This document shows, in pieces, positions 37,101 through 50,165 of a stretch of DNA of 64,000 nt (its first letter is position 1; the number at the start of each line of letters is the position of its first letter). The notes below the pieces were generated by a model, which saw only the letters and a list, made by a program, of their open reading frames with translations, was not told the DNA's origin and made no database searches. This DNA comes from Lucifuga dentata (taxonomy: Eukaryota; Chordata; Actinopteri; Ophidiiformes; Bythitidae). Both the position numbers and the translations under genes were made by a program. The stretch is taken from assembly GCA_014773175.1 (NCBI GenBank), contig VXCM01000118.1:150801-214800 (forward strand), read 5' to 3'.

Positions 37101-40100
37101 CTTGCCAGCGAGGGGAAAAAGGTTTAAAACAACTTGGGCTGACAGCGTGGCATTTGCCCCCTCTGTGTGTGTGAGTTCAAACAAGTGTCCGTCACCTCGG
37201 CTGACAACAGGAAGCTGCTGTGTTCAGAGGGAACTTCCTGTTCCTGTCAGCTGGCTGGCTTTGATGTGCCTTTGGGATGGCCTTGATGGCCTCTTTTCGC
37301 TGAGGAGCAGGACGAAGTATCTGTGGAAACTGGGAACAGGGGGGAGGATGGGTTTTTAATGGCTGTCTAAAAGAGATGCCGTTATTTTTAGGGAATGCCA
37401 AGTCAAAGAATTCTGCTTTCTTTTCCTGAGTGTTTGAAGGAAAAACACAACTTGGAAAAACAAAGGTGGAGCTTTGTTATTCACTGAATGTCCTAGATGA
37501 CTGGCCTGTGGCCTTTAGTGTATTAATCTATGCTTCCTATGAAGGTTTAATTGTCCTTGAGGATGCTAATCATGCCTCACCTTAAAATCATTTAACCTGT
37601 GTAGAGTTTCAGCCATGCAGACATTTATTTGATTGAAATAAATATTTGATTTATTTATTTGATTGATTTTTCATTGATTTATCAGAAAAATTAAAAGGTT
37701 CAGGGTAATAAAGCATACTTTATAAAGAGTTTATATCTGTAACTAATGGCTTCATAATCAACATTCATATCATTTGTTATTGCCTTAATACGAACAGTTG
37801 TTGGGTTGCCAGGTTGTGAAAAATTCCTGACTGGCATATATCCAGCATAACATGCCTTGTCTTTTTAGATCTTTAATTCATCACTAAGCCCTCTGAAATG
37901 GACATTTTGCCTACTTACCTTCTGAAATAAAGGCTGCAGGCCACTGAGGCTAAAATTTATTATTGACAACCATTTATTGACACCTTATTAGCACATACCT
38001 GTACAGTTGGAGATTTAGGATTATCATAGCGGAAGAAACTTTTATAACCGCAGAAAAACAATCACATCTACAGTTAGGAGCAGGGTTTACACCAGCCAAA
38101 CAGTGTTTTTCACAACCTGGCAACTCCAAAGTTGTTCTTATTAATGACTTATTACTAATCTGCAAAGCCTTATTAATAGGTTTATAACTGAATAAAGCAT
38201 TTGTTACAACTTATAAACTCTTCATAAATTTTGTTTTATGAGATCATGGTACCAACCAGGAGCACCTGCAGAAATATTTAATGGGAGGCCAGTGAAAATC
38301 ACAGGTTGGCAAATTTAAGAGGCTATACAGCATAGAGGAATTTAGGGGCATGCAAGTCAATAAAAAAAGATAAATGTAATTTAAAAGAAGAATGTTTTAT
38401 TTGAAAAAGCAAAGGTGCTGTTTATTTTATTTCAATTCCTCTCCATTACATTTTTTTTTACAGGAGTTGAAAATGAATAAACAGTGCCCCCTAAAGGTGT
38501 TGCCACTTTGCCACTTTTAATGGGAATAGAATAAGAAGCAGACTTTAAAAAAAAAATCCAAGGGAATTGTTTGTGCTCTTGTAAAAGTCTCCTGTGATGC
38601 CATGACCAATACTTCATTAGTTCAAGTTTTAGAAAGGTGGACATGGGCACCCCTGCCATGCCCCATTGGCACCAATTATTAAACAAACAAAATAAATCTA
38701 TTGTATTTAAGATGTAGAGTGAAACATCCTTGAATCAAGGCAACAAATGTATTGAATTTGTTTCAGTTTTTATAGAATAGAATAGAATAGAATAGCTTTA
38801 TTGTCATTATACGTAACATATAATGAAATTACAGGTGCTTCTCCCTTAGTCCATAAGTATAAAGTATAAAAAAGAGTAAAAACAACTTTGTACACATCTA
38901 TTTAAATTATATTTACACAGCTGAAAAGATAAATATACTTATCAAAGTGTATATCAAAGTATATCAAAAGTGTATATCAAAGTATATCAAAAAAAGTGTA
39001 TCAAGTATATTTATATATATAGATATAGATGTGTGTATTTCGATATTTACAACAGTAGCAGGGATGGTAGCAGCAATCAATAAGTATTGCACAGAGTAAT
39101 AAACACCAGGTAGTTAGCAGCAATCAGAATATTAGTTAGCAGCAATCAGAATATAGTTCACAGTTTACATGGTACCGATTTAAAGTGGTGAACAAGGTGC
39201 CATGGTAACAGAATTGCTCATGATAGTGACGTTGACAGAGGTGGTGAAGTTATGTGACAGCTTACATTTTTACTGACACTATGTCAAGTTTCTGAGATTT
39301 TTTCCATGATAATTTAATTGCTGTTTCTCTCTTTGTTTCTCTGCTTCAGGAATCAGGCTCATCCTGGTTGGACAGCATCATCTGCCACCTTGCTGACATC
39401 ATTCTCCTGGAGGACACTCCCTCCATCCAGATGGAGGTTGCCGTCCTGGTGAAAGAGTTCCCAGATATACGGTGAGTAATAATTATGACTGGAATTTTTG
39501 CGTTTCAATCAGGAAATGTCTCTCATAAAAACATAATTTGTCTGTACTGTACCCCCGAAGGTCCTATATTCTTTTATGCTTACTGCCACACATTCACAGT
39601 GCTGTTTTTGGCACTCAGCCCAAGTGAGGAAAATGTGAGAGTGTATGGTTTTGTTGACACAATAGATCAAAACAAGGAAAAGGAGTGCGGAAACATATCT
39701 ACATTAACTCTGCTATTTTTGGAGAGAAGCAAGAGCCTGTTTTGAGAATGGATGAGGCTGGGGGGCCTCAAGGGGAGCCCAGCCCCCATGGCTGTTTATG
39801 CTCGATTTAAGACTCAGGTGACGGTTGGTAACCTACGTCCGCGTGTGACGCATAAACCTCGGCGGAGCAGACAGGAAGCTGCTGCCGAGTACTTCCTATT
39901 CCTGCCACCCTGCAGGAGACAGACTGGTGCCACACTTGGAATCAAAGAGGGGGGGGNGGGGGGGGGGGTGTGGAAGAGAAGAGCAAAACATTGTAGTTCA
40001 GACCTGGAGACATGCTAACTCACTGCTGGACGCACCTTCTTTGTTTACTGCATGGCATCCCCTGCTGGTATTTTGGGAGATGAAAGGCTGCCGGTCTTCA

Positions 40101-41451
40101 CTGTGTGTTCTGGATGCTTCATTCCACTGCAGCAGAACCCATTCACACACATGTGACTGCATGCACATAATGACATATACACATGTCAGTTCCTACCTGG
40201 ATCTTTACAGCATATTTGCTAAATAAAGTACTGTTTTAAAATACAGTTTTTAGGTATTTGTACTTCATTTGAATGTTTCCATTTTTTGATACTCTACTCC
40301 GTTACATTTCAATGGCAATATACTCCAGCTACATTTATCTGATTACTGTAGTTACTATGGAGATTAAAACTTTAAATTCAATATGAAGTAAACTTACTAA
40401 AAAAAAAAAATCTTACTGTTGTCAGCTAAAAACCTTGTATCTCAGCCTTGTAATGCTGACCATAACGTTTAGACATATCTCAAGAGTTTTAGAAAGGTCA
40501 TAGGTCAGAGAAGTTACTTTAATGTAGAGAAACATGAAATCTTTCAGTTGAGCACAATAATCCCCAAAACTGGAGATATTTGTGTGTATTTGAAAGATTT
40601 ATCTTTGATTTTTAGTGATTTTTCCTTTATTTCATTCTAAAATTTCCAGTATTTCATCTCAAATTCTGAAAAACTGGAGATACAAGATTCTTCACACTTT
40701 TGGATGAAAAACCTTGAATATCCAGTTTTCAGGATTTCCATTATTGCTGCACTAACATATATAAATCATATACAGTAGCACATGTAAACGCATCAATAAA
40801 ACTCTGAAAGGGGGCATTCTTCACAAGTACTGTTATTTTACTAATTTGGTTGATTTTGCTGCTGATATTTACTGTATTTTCTTTGATTTAAGTTTAATTT
40901 AGACTGCAAGGCCTTTACTTGTAATGAAGCATTTTTACATTGTTATATTTTTTCAAACCAAGAAGTTCATCTTGTGTTCCTTCCCAGAACTTACCGTATG
41001 ACTCAGGCAGATGTGACTGTGACTCAAAGCCACCGCAACCTGTGTGAGCAATGCCAAACAGACCTAATTTCAATTAACACCTGTCTGCTCCTCTTCCTCT
41101 GTCCTCCCCGTGTCCTTCCTTGTCCACAGGAAGAAGCATGTCTCCACCCTGCTGAACATACGTGGGATGATGCGGCAGGCGGAGCGTCAGGAGATCCTGA
41201 ATGTGGTGAAAGACTTTGAATGCAGCACTGCCCTCATGTGCCGGGACCGCGCCCTCTTTTCCAACATCCCCATCACCTCAGAGATGCACTGCATCAGTCT
41301 GGGTCTCTTCCGCCTTGCCATGACCGTCACCAACTGGTTTTCTGAGCACCGGCCAAGGCGACGGCGTAGAACAAGTGCCAGAAATGCTACACTTCAACCC
41401 AACGAATCCCAAAAGGCAGAAGACAGTAATAAACTTCACAGGGAAGTCTAG
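31195..41451 (+). CDS. exoc3l2: exocyst complex component 3-like protein (EXOC3L2 type), twelve coding exons
   Basis: Exons are 31195-31733, 32802-33019, 33487-34228, 34335-34449, 34541-34651, 34768-34868, 35544-35654, 35759-35894, 36117-36239, 36560-36715, 39350-39471 and 41130-41451. All are GT-AG, every phase agrees, and the total is 931 residues. The ATG at 31195 (ACAACCATG) follows an acceptor at 31170. The Sec6-like helical domain fills about residue 330 to 900, with the typical [19 protein letters not shown] and [11 protein letters not shown] segments. The N-terminus has a leucine/aspartate repeat (residues about 30-56). The tail is basic and Ser-rich. EXOC3 family members act in exocyst or membrane-tubule processes, and EXOC3L2 is reported in endothelial VEGFR2 signalling. 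The next gene being mark4 supports EXOC3L2 over TNFAIP2/EXOC3L4, though TNFAIP2 lies near MARK3 in human, so paralogy is not fully settled. Confidence 0.85.
37194..37249. promoter_or_regulatory. ETS module, copy A (exoc3l2 intron 10)
   Basis: The order is ACCTCGGC, ACAGGAAGCTGCTG, then AACTTCCTGTTCCTGTCA, giving inverted ETS cores (AGGAAG and CTTCCT) 20 bases apart. The same order recurs at 39856-39907. Confidence 0.45.
38773..39200 (-). mobile_element. antisense LINE-tail-like fragment
   Basis: After an (ATAGA)n run comes GCTTTATTGTCATTATACG and ATAATGAAATTACA, the antisense wording common at the 3' ends of fish non-LTR elements. It lies antisense in exoc3l2 intron 10 and has no open frame. 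The clade is not assigned. A 21-bp direct repeat with AGCAGCAATCAGAATAT lies at 39112-39155. Confidence 0.4.
39472..41129. other. exoc3l2 intron 11
   Basis: This intron holds the second ETS module at 39856-39907, a poly(G) with an N at 39957, and AT-rich sequence without recognised elements. Confidence 0.5.
39856..39907. promoter_or_regulatory. ETS module, copy B (exoc3l2 intron 11)
   Basis: ACCTCGGC, ACAGGAAGCTGCTG and ACTTCCTATTCCTGCCA occur in the same order and nearly the same spacing as copy A. A C/G-rich, N-interrupted stretch follows. Confidence 0.45.
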
Positions 41452-42100
41452 CTGGTGGTTTTTGAAAGTGACGCAGATGTTTTTGCTTTGAGGACGAACA
41501 GGGAAATGTTAATGCATTAAAGTCACAGATACACTGTGAAGATACTGATGAGATGTACATGCACCTTGACAAAAAACTGATTGTACTACCAATATTGTTA
41601 CCAGCTATATCAAAGCCATGTAAGGAAACTTGACCTCAGGTACTGCTCGTACTGTACATGCTCACTGACTTACTGATGTTTTTCTATCTCCACGTGTGCG
41701 TTTGTAATGGAAATGTGAAGCAGACTGTGTATTGTAGTAGTTTTCTGTGGATGTGTAGTATTTTGTTTTTACTCATCTACAAAAGTAAACCAGTCATATA
41801 AATAACCTCCAAAAGTAATTTCTTTAGTTTTTTTTTTTTTTTTTTTTTTTAGCCCTTTATGCCTCCAACTCACTGCAGAAACTACTACTAGCAGATGCAA
41901 TGCAATATGATGGATAGAGCAATAACAAGGTGTGCTGTTTAACATGTATTTACTCTGGCTTGCAGTATACTGTTCTCTGGTATATGATATAGTGCATATG
42001 TATGTGAGGATATAGTGTATGAAACTTGTAAATGTTTTGAACTCTCACTGTGAAAGAAATGGATCTGTGGCTGGAAACGTAATAAAAACCCATTGATTGG
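41452..42100 (+). other. exoc3l2: 3' UTR of exoc3l2
   Basis: This is the sequence after the stop, with a poly(T) at about 41828-41850, ending near the AATAAA at 42081. Confidence 0.5.
42081..42086 (+). terminator. exoc3l2: polyadenylation signal AATAAA of exoc3l2
   Basis: AATAAA lies 630 bases after the exoc3l2 stop codon. Confidence 0.5.
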
Positions 42101-43203
42101 GTCGGCTAAAGAAATTCGGCATCTCTGTGTTCTGTGTTTTATGTGAAAGTAATTATATTTGGCTGCATAGTGACGCGGTTATTTTAAGACTGAGTGGATA
42201 TCCTATTGTACATGTTGCAATTGTATAGCAGTGCCTACGTTTAGGTTAAGGTGTTTGGGCCCCTGCCCATGGGAACGTCAGACATTAAGTCTGCAACTAT
42301 GTTAAACAATACATAGCAAACAGACGCAGGCCTGAGGGTGTCTGACGAAAACTGAAACTATGTTAAACTCACATAGTTGATGTCTCAGTTGTTTATCTTA
42401 GGAATATAACAGCTTTGTTGAGTAAAGTGAGATCTTGAAATATTGGGCTCCACCACGGCTCCTACATGACGCTTTGCTTTGTGCAGCAGGAGGGGTCATA
42501 TGCCCGGACTTCAACAACGGGATGTTTTTCAATAAACAAAGATTTCCTGTTGTCCACTGAGGTGCAAACGGATGCTTTTATTGGAGCCAAGTTTATGTTA
42601 TGCACTAGGAGGGAACTTCCCCTCGGCTGTGCAGCGTTTAAGTGCAGCGATGGCTGATTGTTTTCATGTCTGATCTGCTCGTGAGCTACTCAAAACAACG
42701 CCGGCCAGCTCAGCAGGGGAGCTGTATGCAGTCCTACTGCATTCTCACCCCTCCTAGTCGGTGGTTCTGTATCTGAACCAAAAAGTAGAAATAATTCATC
42801 AGCACTCTTGTCAACTTTGGGAATTTATAGCTGCTGGTTGGAAGACTGATGAATGTTTTTCTGCAAGTGTGAAAGCTGGAATCCTGCAGTGTGACCTGGA
42901 TCACAGGGGATGTGTTGGGCATCAGCTGAGCTTGGTGAAGCTTCCTGTCCAACAAAACTGAATGAGTATTACAAAAAAAATAAAAAAAAAGGCTTAAGAG
43001 TTTAATGTCTCACAGACAGCTGCTAAAGCTGAATATCAAACATAGTATATTAGTATTTAATGGTTTCAGACACTTAAAACAGTGAATAACAAATGGATCC
43101 AGGAAAGTGTTCAGCCTAGTGATAGCAGCCAAAAATTGCAAATAAATTTAAGAAAATATATACATGTTGGTTTTTTTTTACATATTTAGTGTTACATTTT
43201 GTG

Positions 43204-43204
<1 letters not shown>

Positions 43205-43247
<43 letters not shown>
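43205..43247. repeat. (CT)n microsatellite
   Basis: About 21 CT units. Confidence 0.9.
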
Positions 43248-43249
<2 letters not shown>

Positions 43250-43333
43250 TTCGTTTCATTTTTGTTTCTAAAGGCTTTATGACCATATATAATTATAGTA
43301 TCGCAAAAGCACTGTGTAAAACATGTTCAACAA

Positions 43334-43456
43334 AAAGATTCAACAAGGTACAATGAGTTTACAAAGTGCTACTTATCAGAATATAGTAATATATNAAAGA
43401 TTCAACAAGGTACAATGAGTTTACAAAGTGCTACTTATCAGAATATAGTAATATAT
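43334..43456. other. false 61-bp duplication around a single N
   Basis: 43334-43394 and 43396-43456 are identical and separated only by the N at 43395. This fits two contig ends that overlap but were not merged. Confidence 0.9.
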
Positions 43457-43610
43457 AATAAGTGGAAAGCTAATAATAAAAGGATGAAGCAAGATAGATG
43501 TATAAATGAGTAAGGATATGATGTCATTTAAGATTAGAGTAATTCATTGAATAAATTAAAGAAAAATAAAATAAAATAAAGAGAAAAAATTCAAAATATA
43601 ATTCTTTTAT

Positions 43611-43612
<2 letters not shown>

Positions 43613-43650
<38 letters not shown>

Positions 43651-43653
43651 GTN

Positions 43654-43701
<48 letters not shown>
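43613..43701. repeat. (CT)n microsatellite split by an N
   Basis: There are two CT runs, each ending in TTTCTGT, with an N at 43653 between them. The repeated ending suggests the same unmerged-overlap artefact, so true array length is uncertain. Confidence 0.85.
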
Positions 43702-43704
<3 letters not shown>

Positions 43705-43859
43705 GTGAGGTGGAACACATCTATGCCATTCTTGGCAGACATTGTGACTAAAGTAACACATATTCCTGAATTTATTGCTAATGTATTGATGTGATTACAA
43801 CATTGTAAATTCTTTTTATTCGTTTTTTGTCAACTTTTTTTTTTTTTTTTTTTTAACCT

Positions 43860-44160
43860 GTAATCCAGGTCAGGTCAGGCAGGCAAGGTAAGCAAAGTAG
43901 CCCAGATATTCTTCTCCCTAGTCTTGTCGTCCAGCTCCAGATCCTGGGGGATCCCAAGACATTCTTAGACCAGACTGGATATACTGTATATATATATATT
44001 GCCTCCAACATATTCTGGTCCTGCCCATGTCCCTTCCAAATTGAACATGCCCGCAACCTGCAACATCTCCCCTGGGATTTAGGCAGGAGACTTTTTGATT
44101 AGATGCCAGTCAGAAGCACCTCAGCTGGCTTGTTTCAGCTCTGCTGCATAAAACAAATAC
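43860..44160 (+). mobile_element. decayed fragment of a common teleost non-LTR repeat
   Basis: Words such as TTCTTCTCCCTAGTC, CTGGGGGATCCCAAGACATTC, CCAGACTGGATA and CACCTCAGCTGGCT keep the order of a very common fish repeat that usually reads through the 3' part of a LINE. It is diverged and interrupted by an AT run at about 43985. The clade is not assigned. Confidence 0.5.
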
Positions 44161-46311
44161 TTCAGGTACCAATATTAAACCCCTCAAGTATTTGTTTTGT
44201 GTATCAGTATTTATAATTTAGCAATCATGAAGTTATACTACAACAAGCAACAAAAGGACATTTAATTGAAAAGCGTTTCTAGTAATTAGTAACTAGAGAC
44301 TTATCTTAGTTTCAAATTTGTCCACAACCATGATGGTCATCTGACTGGAAATAAGAGGACAATATGTGTTTGCATTGTTGTCCACTCATTTGTTGTGTTT
44401 ATAGTTTAAAATCAACATATATTTAATTGAATATGACTGTCATCAGAGACCAAACTGGTGACAGCAAGATTGATCCAGCTTGAGTCATGTATTCTCAAAA
44501 GAAGTCAAATCATTGCTTCAAGATGTTTACCCTGTTACCAACAATAGACCTTCAATATCTTTGACCTTGGATTGCACTTGTTTATATTTTGAATAAGTTC
44601 CACGAATCCGTAGTACAGAGCAGGAAGAACATCAAAAAAAAATTGGCAATGTGTGAATGTTAAGTTTGGCAGTGTTGCCTCTGAGTAATATGTATATCTA
44701 AGAGAATTATCAGACATCCTCTCATACGGCCAAATGAAGGCGGATGCTGGAGTTTTGCTATTTTCCAGGTATCGCGGACAGGGATTACCATCTTGGCCCG
44801 TATTCCCACCTGCCCTGGGCAAGCAGGTATACAGGCCAAGCCAAGCTCTTAGAGGTTTCCCTCAATCAATCCCTTGAAGGTGGAACAGTCCACAAAATCA
44901 CAATGAAATCCCTGGGAAGCACTCCCCAGCTTCCTCTCATTAACGCAGCTCTGCGATGGAAAATCCATCTGTAATCACTGTTTGTTTTTGGAACAAAGAC
45001 ATTTGCTGTGCCCTGTCTTTGTTGATACTGTCCGTGCACTTTACATGGTTCCTCTATTCTCTGTTTGTTTGCTGTTATGGAGTGCCCTATGTATCTGAAT
45101 GTACTAAATTAAAGGAGGATTGGGGTGGAGGGGGGCATTTGTTTCCATGTCAGGCTTGAATCATTAGGGCATGTTTAGTCTGGACTAGGTCGTTTATAAC
45201 TCAGGTCAGACTCAAATACGCGTCTGGCTGATATTAGCCTTGCATTTGAAAACATATATTGACTCAATTTCTGTCCATTTTCTAAAATTATGGCTGCAGG
45301 TAGTCATAGTTTTTTTAATTGCCAATATTATTTTTATATCTGATGTTTGACTGAAAGGATTTCATTCCACTCTGCTTTATTAAATGCACATCATGTACAT
45401 TTTTTATAACTCGTGACAACTTTCTGGAGACAGATTTTCTACTTTGGAGCAGCTGCTTTCCATTATTTTCAATACTTCAGTCCTCTTAAATTAAAAACTT
45501 CCTGCAGATTATGTTTGCCTCTTAGTCAGTGTTTTTTTTTTTTTTTTTTTTCTTTTTTGGCAAAGTGATGCTGTCATTGTGTTTTAATGCATTTCTATGT
45601 AATTCGCAGTGAATAAACAAACAAACAAATGAACAAATAAATAAATAAAGGCTTTGCAAGCTGAGTTTTGTAGTGTATTAAAATGAACCAATGTATGCCC
45701 GGCGTAAATATTTATAGTAACCCTTAGAAAGTGGTTGACCCTGACAAAAATCATATGCAACTTAGTTTAGACTAAATGCAACATAACCAGTATGGTCCTT
45801 TAAAGTATAACTAAGAAATGTATTTCTTCATTAAGAAATTATTTTATACGTATTATTTTTTAATCAAGAATCAGATGAAAGTGTATTTCCATACTTCCAT
45901 TCTAAGATGGCATCAGTAACTTTTCGAGCTCAGATTTATTATCTCACACATGCATACATGAGGTTTTGTGTGTTTTTATTTATTTTTTTTAAAGTTGGTG
46001 TCTTGTTGGTATGTAGATGTTTTGGCTCAGAGGCTCTGCTTGCTCCAAAAGTTGAGAACTACTCATCTACAGTGACCACTTTTTTGAACAAGCGTGACAT
46101 TTCACCAGCATTTTTGCATTGACTTTTTTTTTTTGTTTTGTTTTTTGTTGTTGTTGTTTCATATAGTAAAACTTTAATAATTTAAGTAGCATGAGTGAAT
46201 CAAATTATTAAATTAAACATCAGTCTAAAGATCTGTATTAGATCAGTATCAGGCTTCTATTTGACCGCTGTTATTAAAAATGTCTGTTCACTTATAGATG
46301 GTAGATAGTGT

Positions 46312-46371
<60 letters not shown>
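46312..46371. repeat. (CA)n microsatellite
   Basis: About 29 CA units. Confidence 0.9.
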
Positions 46372-46372
<1 letters not shown>

Positions 46373-47556
46373 ACACATGACATAATTCCATCTATAGAAA
46401 CGATCCTGTTGTTGTACTGACAGAACCCATCATGGCAGGATCCAGCACCAGAACCTCCTGTTCTCTCCCATGTGCAATATACACCGTCTGTCAGGATGGC
46501 TGCCCACTTGAACCAAAACAATGGCCCACTCCGTCACTCCTGATGGGATATCCTGATTTATGTTATGTGAGCGTATCCATGAAGTGGGTCCTTATTTAGA
46601 GATGAGGACTTGCACGGTCCTGCCTGTGCCCTCTCAGCCAGAGATCAGACATCGCAGACACGCCACGCTGTTTGTGTCGACATCAACACCCACATTAAAT
46701 CATCTCTCAGGCCTCGGACACGGGGGGAGCAGAGGAAGTTCACCTTTGTTCAAGCCAGAGACTGTGATCGAAAATAACCTTTGATAATATCTTAAATGAT
46801 GCATTTGTCTTTCTTTTAAATAGATCTACAAAACACGTGCAGGCATGTTGAAATTAAACATTTTCTTCTATAATAAAATGTACCGTTTCTTCACAAGAAT
46901 TTATTTTAATTCAGATACTGTACATTTTTAAAACATAATGTTAGCAACATTTACGTAATAATGCAACTGACCTACGCTGGGTGGATACATGGATATAAAT
47001 ATTTGCTCAGGTCTTCACTGGCCTAATGCCACTGAGACTGTAAACATCCCAACCTGTGAGGTTATTTGTTTTCCTTTGTTTAAACTATTTTGACGTCGAT
47101 ATAATAGTGAGAAAAAAACAGGGGTCGCATTTTTTGGCCCTGCATGCAAACCTGGCTGTATTTATGCGAACACATCCCCTGGCCTAAGAGACCTGGCCTC
47201 ATTACAGTCGAATGCTTTACCAGTGAGATGGTGACAAGTAGAAAGATGGACAAACTATGACTTCTGGTTGGTGATCATCACAGCACAAGCAACCTCCTCT
47301 AAAGTAACTTATGTTCTTAGAAAACAATCAGCTTGCTTGTCAAGAGAATTTAAAGTATCCACTGGCTGTAGCTGCAGAGTTGAACACTTTGTACCACCAG
47401 ATTTATTCAGTTCTACTGGTTTGAGTTTAAGCTTTTACTTTATTATTCCCAATTTCAGGCCTACTGGTGAAGGGAAGTTGCGGGAGCATTAATTGAATGC
47501 TGATGGTGAACTTTGATGGTGGGGGAAAATCAGAATCCTGTCAGATCTTTGGTGAT

Positions 47557-47800
47557 AGACAGGGTACCCTGGAGAGGTTGCAGTCCATCACATGGCTGAC
47601 ACAAAGAGACATACAAACTCATTCAAGCTCACATTCATACCTATGGATAATTTGGAGTTCTTAACCTGCATGTCTTTGGGCTCTTGGAGGAAACTGGAGC
47701 ACCCAGAGGAAATTCACTAGCACAGGGTTTCAAACCTACTACCCTTTTACCATGATGCTAATCACTGCACCCCCAACACCATCAGTAGGGCTGCACGGCA
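47557..47800 (+). repeat. dispersed teleost repeat, second half
   Basis: The order is CAGGGTACCCTGGAGAGGT, CTCACATTCATACCTATGG, ACCTGCATGTCTTTGG and GGAGCACCCAGAGGAAA, ending in a CTAATCACTGCACC tail. It is the second half of a repeat common in fish genomes. A fragment of the first half is at 50044-50165. Confidence 0.6.
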
Positions 47801-48189
47801 CCATGTACTGACTGGTGGATAATATAAAATTTAAATCCTTTTATGCACCCTCTGGTGATCTTGTCTTGCCCTCGGCTTTTTGCTTGCCACGTCTCTTCTC
47901 TTCAGAGATTCCGATCAGCTAATCTGTGATAATCATGACGGGAACATTTAAAAGGTGGAAAATGGAGGGAGCTTTGTTATGTTTGCTGTGTTGTGTTTGG
48001 TTAGAGTTGGAGGTCACTGATAGTGCTGTTTTTGGCTTTGGTTCTGGTGCACGTCAACTGCATGTATCTGAGCTCAGTGATTAATTCTCAAGTTCCAGAG
48101 GTACCCAGAGGATTGTGAGCTGTACACAATGGTGAACATGCAGTATTATGTACTTTCCAGCTGCTATTTATGATTGTGGTTTTGAATAA

Positions 48190-48460
48190 ATTCAGTACCG
48201 ACCCTGTTCACCTGATTTACCTCCATCTGATTTTCACCTCTTCCCAAACATGAAAATAGGTTTACCTGGAAACTGTTTGGCCTCAGATGATGACAGCATA
48301 TCAGCTGTGGATGATTGTTGGACATCTAAGAAAATGACTTCTATGAAACTGGGATAAAATTCCTGCAGCAAAGCTGGAAGGAGATTATAGTGAAAAATAA
48401 GTTTGATCGTTCTATGCTAAGCTCAGAACTTTTCAATCAACCAGCTCATTCTTCAGCATG
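48190..48460 (+). pseudogene. remnant of a mariner-type transposase C-terminus
   Basis: One frame reads CSPDLPPSDFHLFPNMKIGL, which matches the YSPDLAPSDFHLF catalytic region of mariner transposases. A second frame continues with GIKFLQQSWK-like wording before a late stop. Frameshifts and stops make it a dead fragment. The rest of the transposase and terminal repeats are not recognised. Confidence 0.6.
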
Positions 48461-49890
48461 AAAATTTGACATATTAAAATTAGCAGTATATTGCCAAATA
48501 TGTGTTCTCCTGGTCTAGTTCTGGTCCAGTTGGTCTTATTCACCATTTGAATAACTATTTTCATTTAGTGAAAGAAAACCTAACAATATAATAATTCCAT
48601 CCAGGAGAGATTTTTGATCTTGCGAAGAAAAAAAGCAAACGTCTTTGTGGAAACTTTCAGCATGATGAGAATATCCTCATCTGTTATTCATGTTAGTGAC
48701 AGAGTGCTGCATTCTCTAGAGCAGCCACAATAACTCCAGGAAAACAAGAGGCTAAAAATAGAAGAAAAGCACGAGAAAGAGGAGAGAGTGGGACTGATAG
48801 CGAGTGACTGCTGTCAGATCTTAAATGGAAAACAGGGTGGGCAGGCGGACATCCTTGAAGGTTATGTATTTGTGAGGGAAGTCCACGGCCTGTCCTGGAG
48901 GCTCCTAATCTCACCTTTACACTCTGGGAGGAATTCTGTTGTTGTAACCCCAAATACAAACCCCACCACAACAAAAATGAAGTGTGACCGAGCTGATACG
49001 CTTACAGCCCTGGTGAAGGTTATCAAGTGTAAAAATAAAAACTCTTGTACCTTAGAAATGTTCAGATGAGACAAATAAATTAATCAACCCATGCTTTGCC
49101 TCTTGGGTATATCCTGTAATATTTTTTAATGACAGCCTGTTTGTGTCTGCTGGTTTTCTGCCAGTGAACAGAGGTGATTCACTGTTTGTCCCACTGAAAG
49201 CACAAACAGCACCTGTGTTCGTGAAGAAGTCTCCCCCCACTTCAGCTCACCTAACTTCCTTCTAAATTTATCGGTGCAAGCCAGTTGCAACAACGGAAAC
49301 TACTTTGCATGGCAAGGAATAAGTGTGCAGCTAAACAATGGTGCCTCTTGTGAAATATGGCAACAGGGGCTCACCTTTGGCTTCTTGTGCCTTCTCCCCC
49401 AGCTTATTTACGTAAGCAGGTTGTGTTCTGTACCCCATCAGGAAGAGGCGGTTCAGGAAACCCAAACCTGAGGTAGGATTTAGAGTAAACTCACAACATT
49501 AGACCTCAAGTGGGAGCTTATCTGATTTCTCAGAGTGCTGAAGGACAGCTGTGACCTGTTTGCCAAAAACCACAGGGAGCCAGGGATTCACTCCTGGATT
49601 TGATTGCACACCATGTTGTTTCCAAAATGCTGGAAGGTTATGCTGACCTAGAGCAAACTGTCCATTGTATTGAATACCAGCAATACTGATCATATGGTTC
49701 AATTTAAGATGCACACTTAGCTTTCTCTTTTTTTTTTTTTTAAATGAGTCACAATATCACAGATAAAGGGATTCTGAAGTCTAAAACAGTTTTGGATTAC
49801 ACCTTCCACAGAAGGAAGATGTCTATATATATATATATATATATTACTAGTTCTTTTCAGATTGAATCTTCTCTCTTTTGGGCTTAAAAA

Positions 49891-49927
<37 letters not shown>

Positions 49928-50043
49928 TTTAACCCAGATCCTCAGAAATTTGTGGCCTTCACCAAAACTTTTACAAGTAAAATTTAAAATTTTACAACTC
50001 ATTTGACATCACAAGACACATGAAGATCACATAATAAACATCA

Positions 50044-50165
50044 ATCCATTTTCTGTACCTGTTTGTCCTGTTAAGGGTCAAGGGGGAGCTGGAGCCTGTC
50101 CCAGCAGTCATGAGGTGAGAGTGGGGTACACCCTGGATAGATCGCCAGTCTATCACAGGGCTATA
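50044..50165 (+). repeat. dispersed teleost repeat, first half
   Basis: TCCATTTTCTGTACCTGTTTG, GGAGCTGGAGCCTGTCCCAGC, GGGGTACACCCTGGATAG and CGCCAGTCTATCACAGGGC appear in the usual order of this fish repeat. The second half is missing here. Confidence 0.65.

Larger units (their letters stand above)
36716..39349. other. exoc3l2 intron 10
   Basis: This 2.6-kb intron has a GC-richer block at 36950-37340 containing an ETS module (37194-37249), an antisense LINE-tail-like fragment from about 38773, and short tandem repeats at about 38946-39010 and 39112-39155. No exon is seen. Confidence 0.5.

Noticed and set aside
43334..43456. Tandem duplications of 61-67 bp (also at 53346, 54763 and 60879)
   Set aside because: Each is split by a single N, so they are assembly seams and not real tandem repeats.
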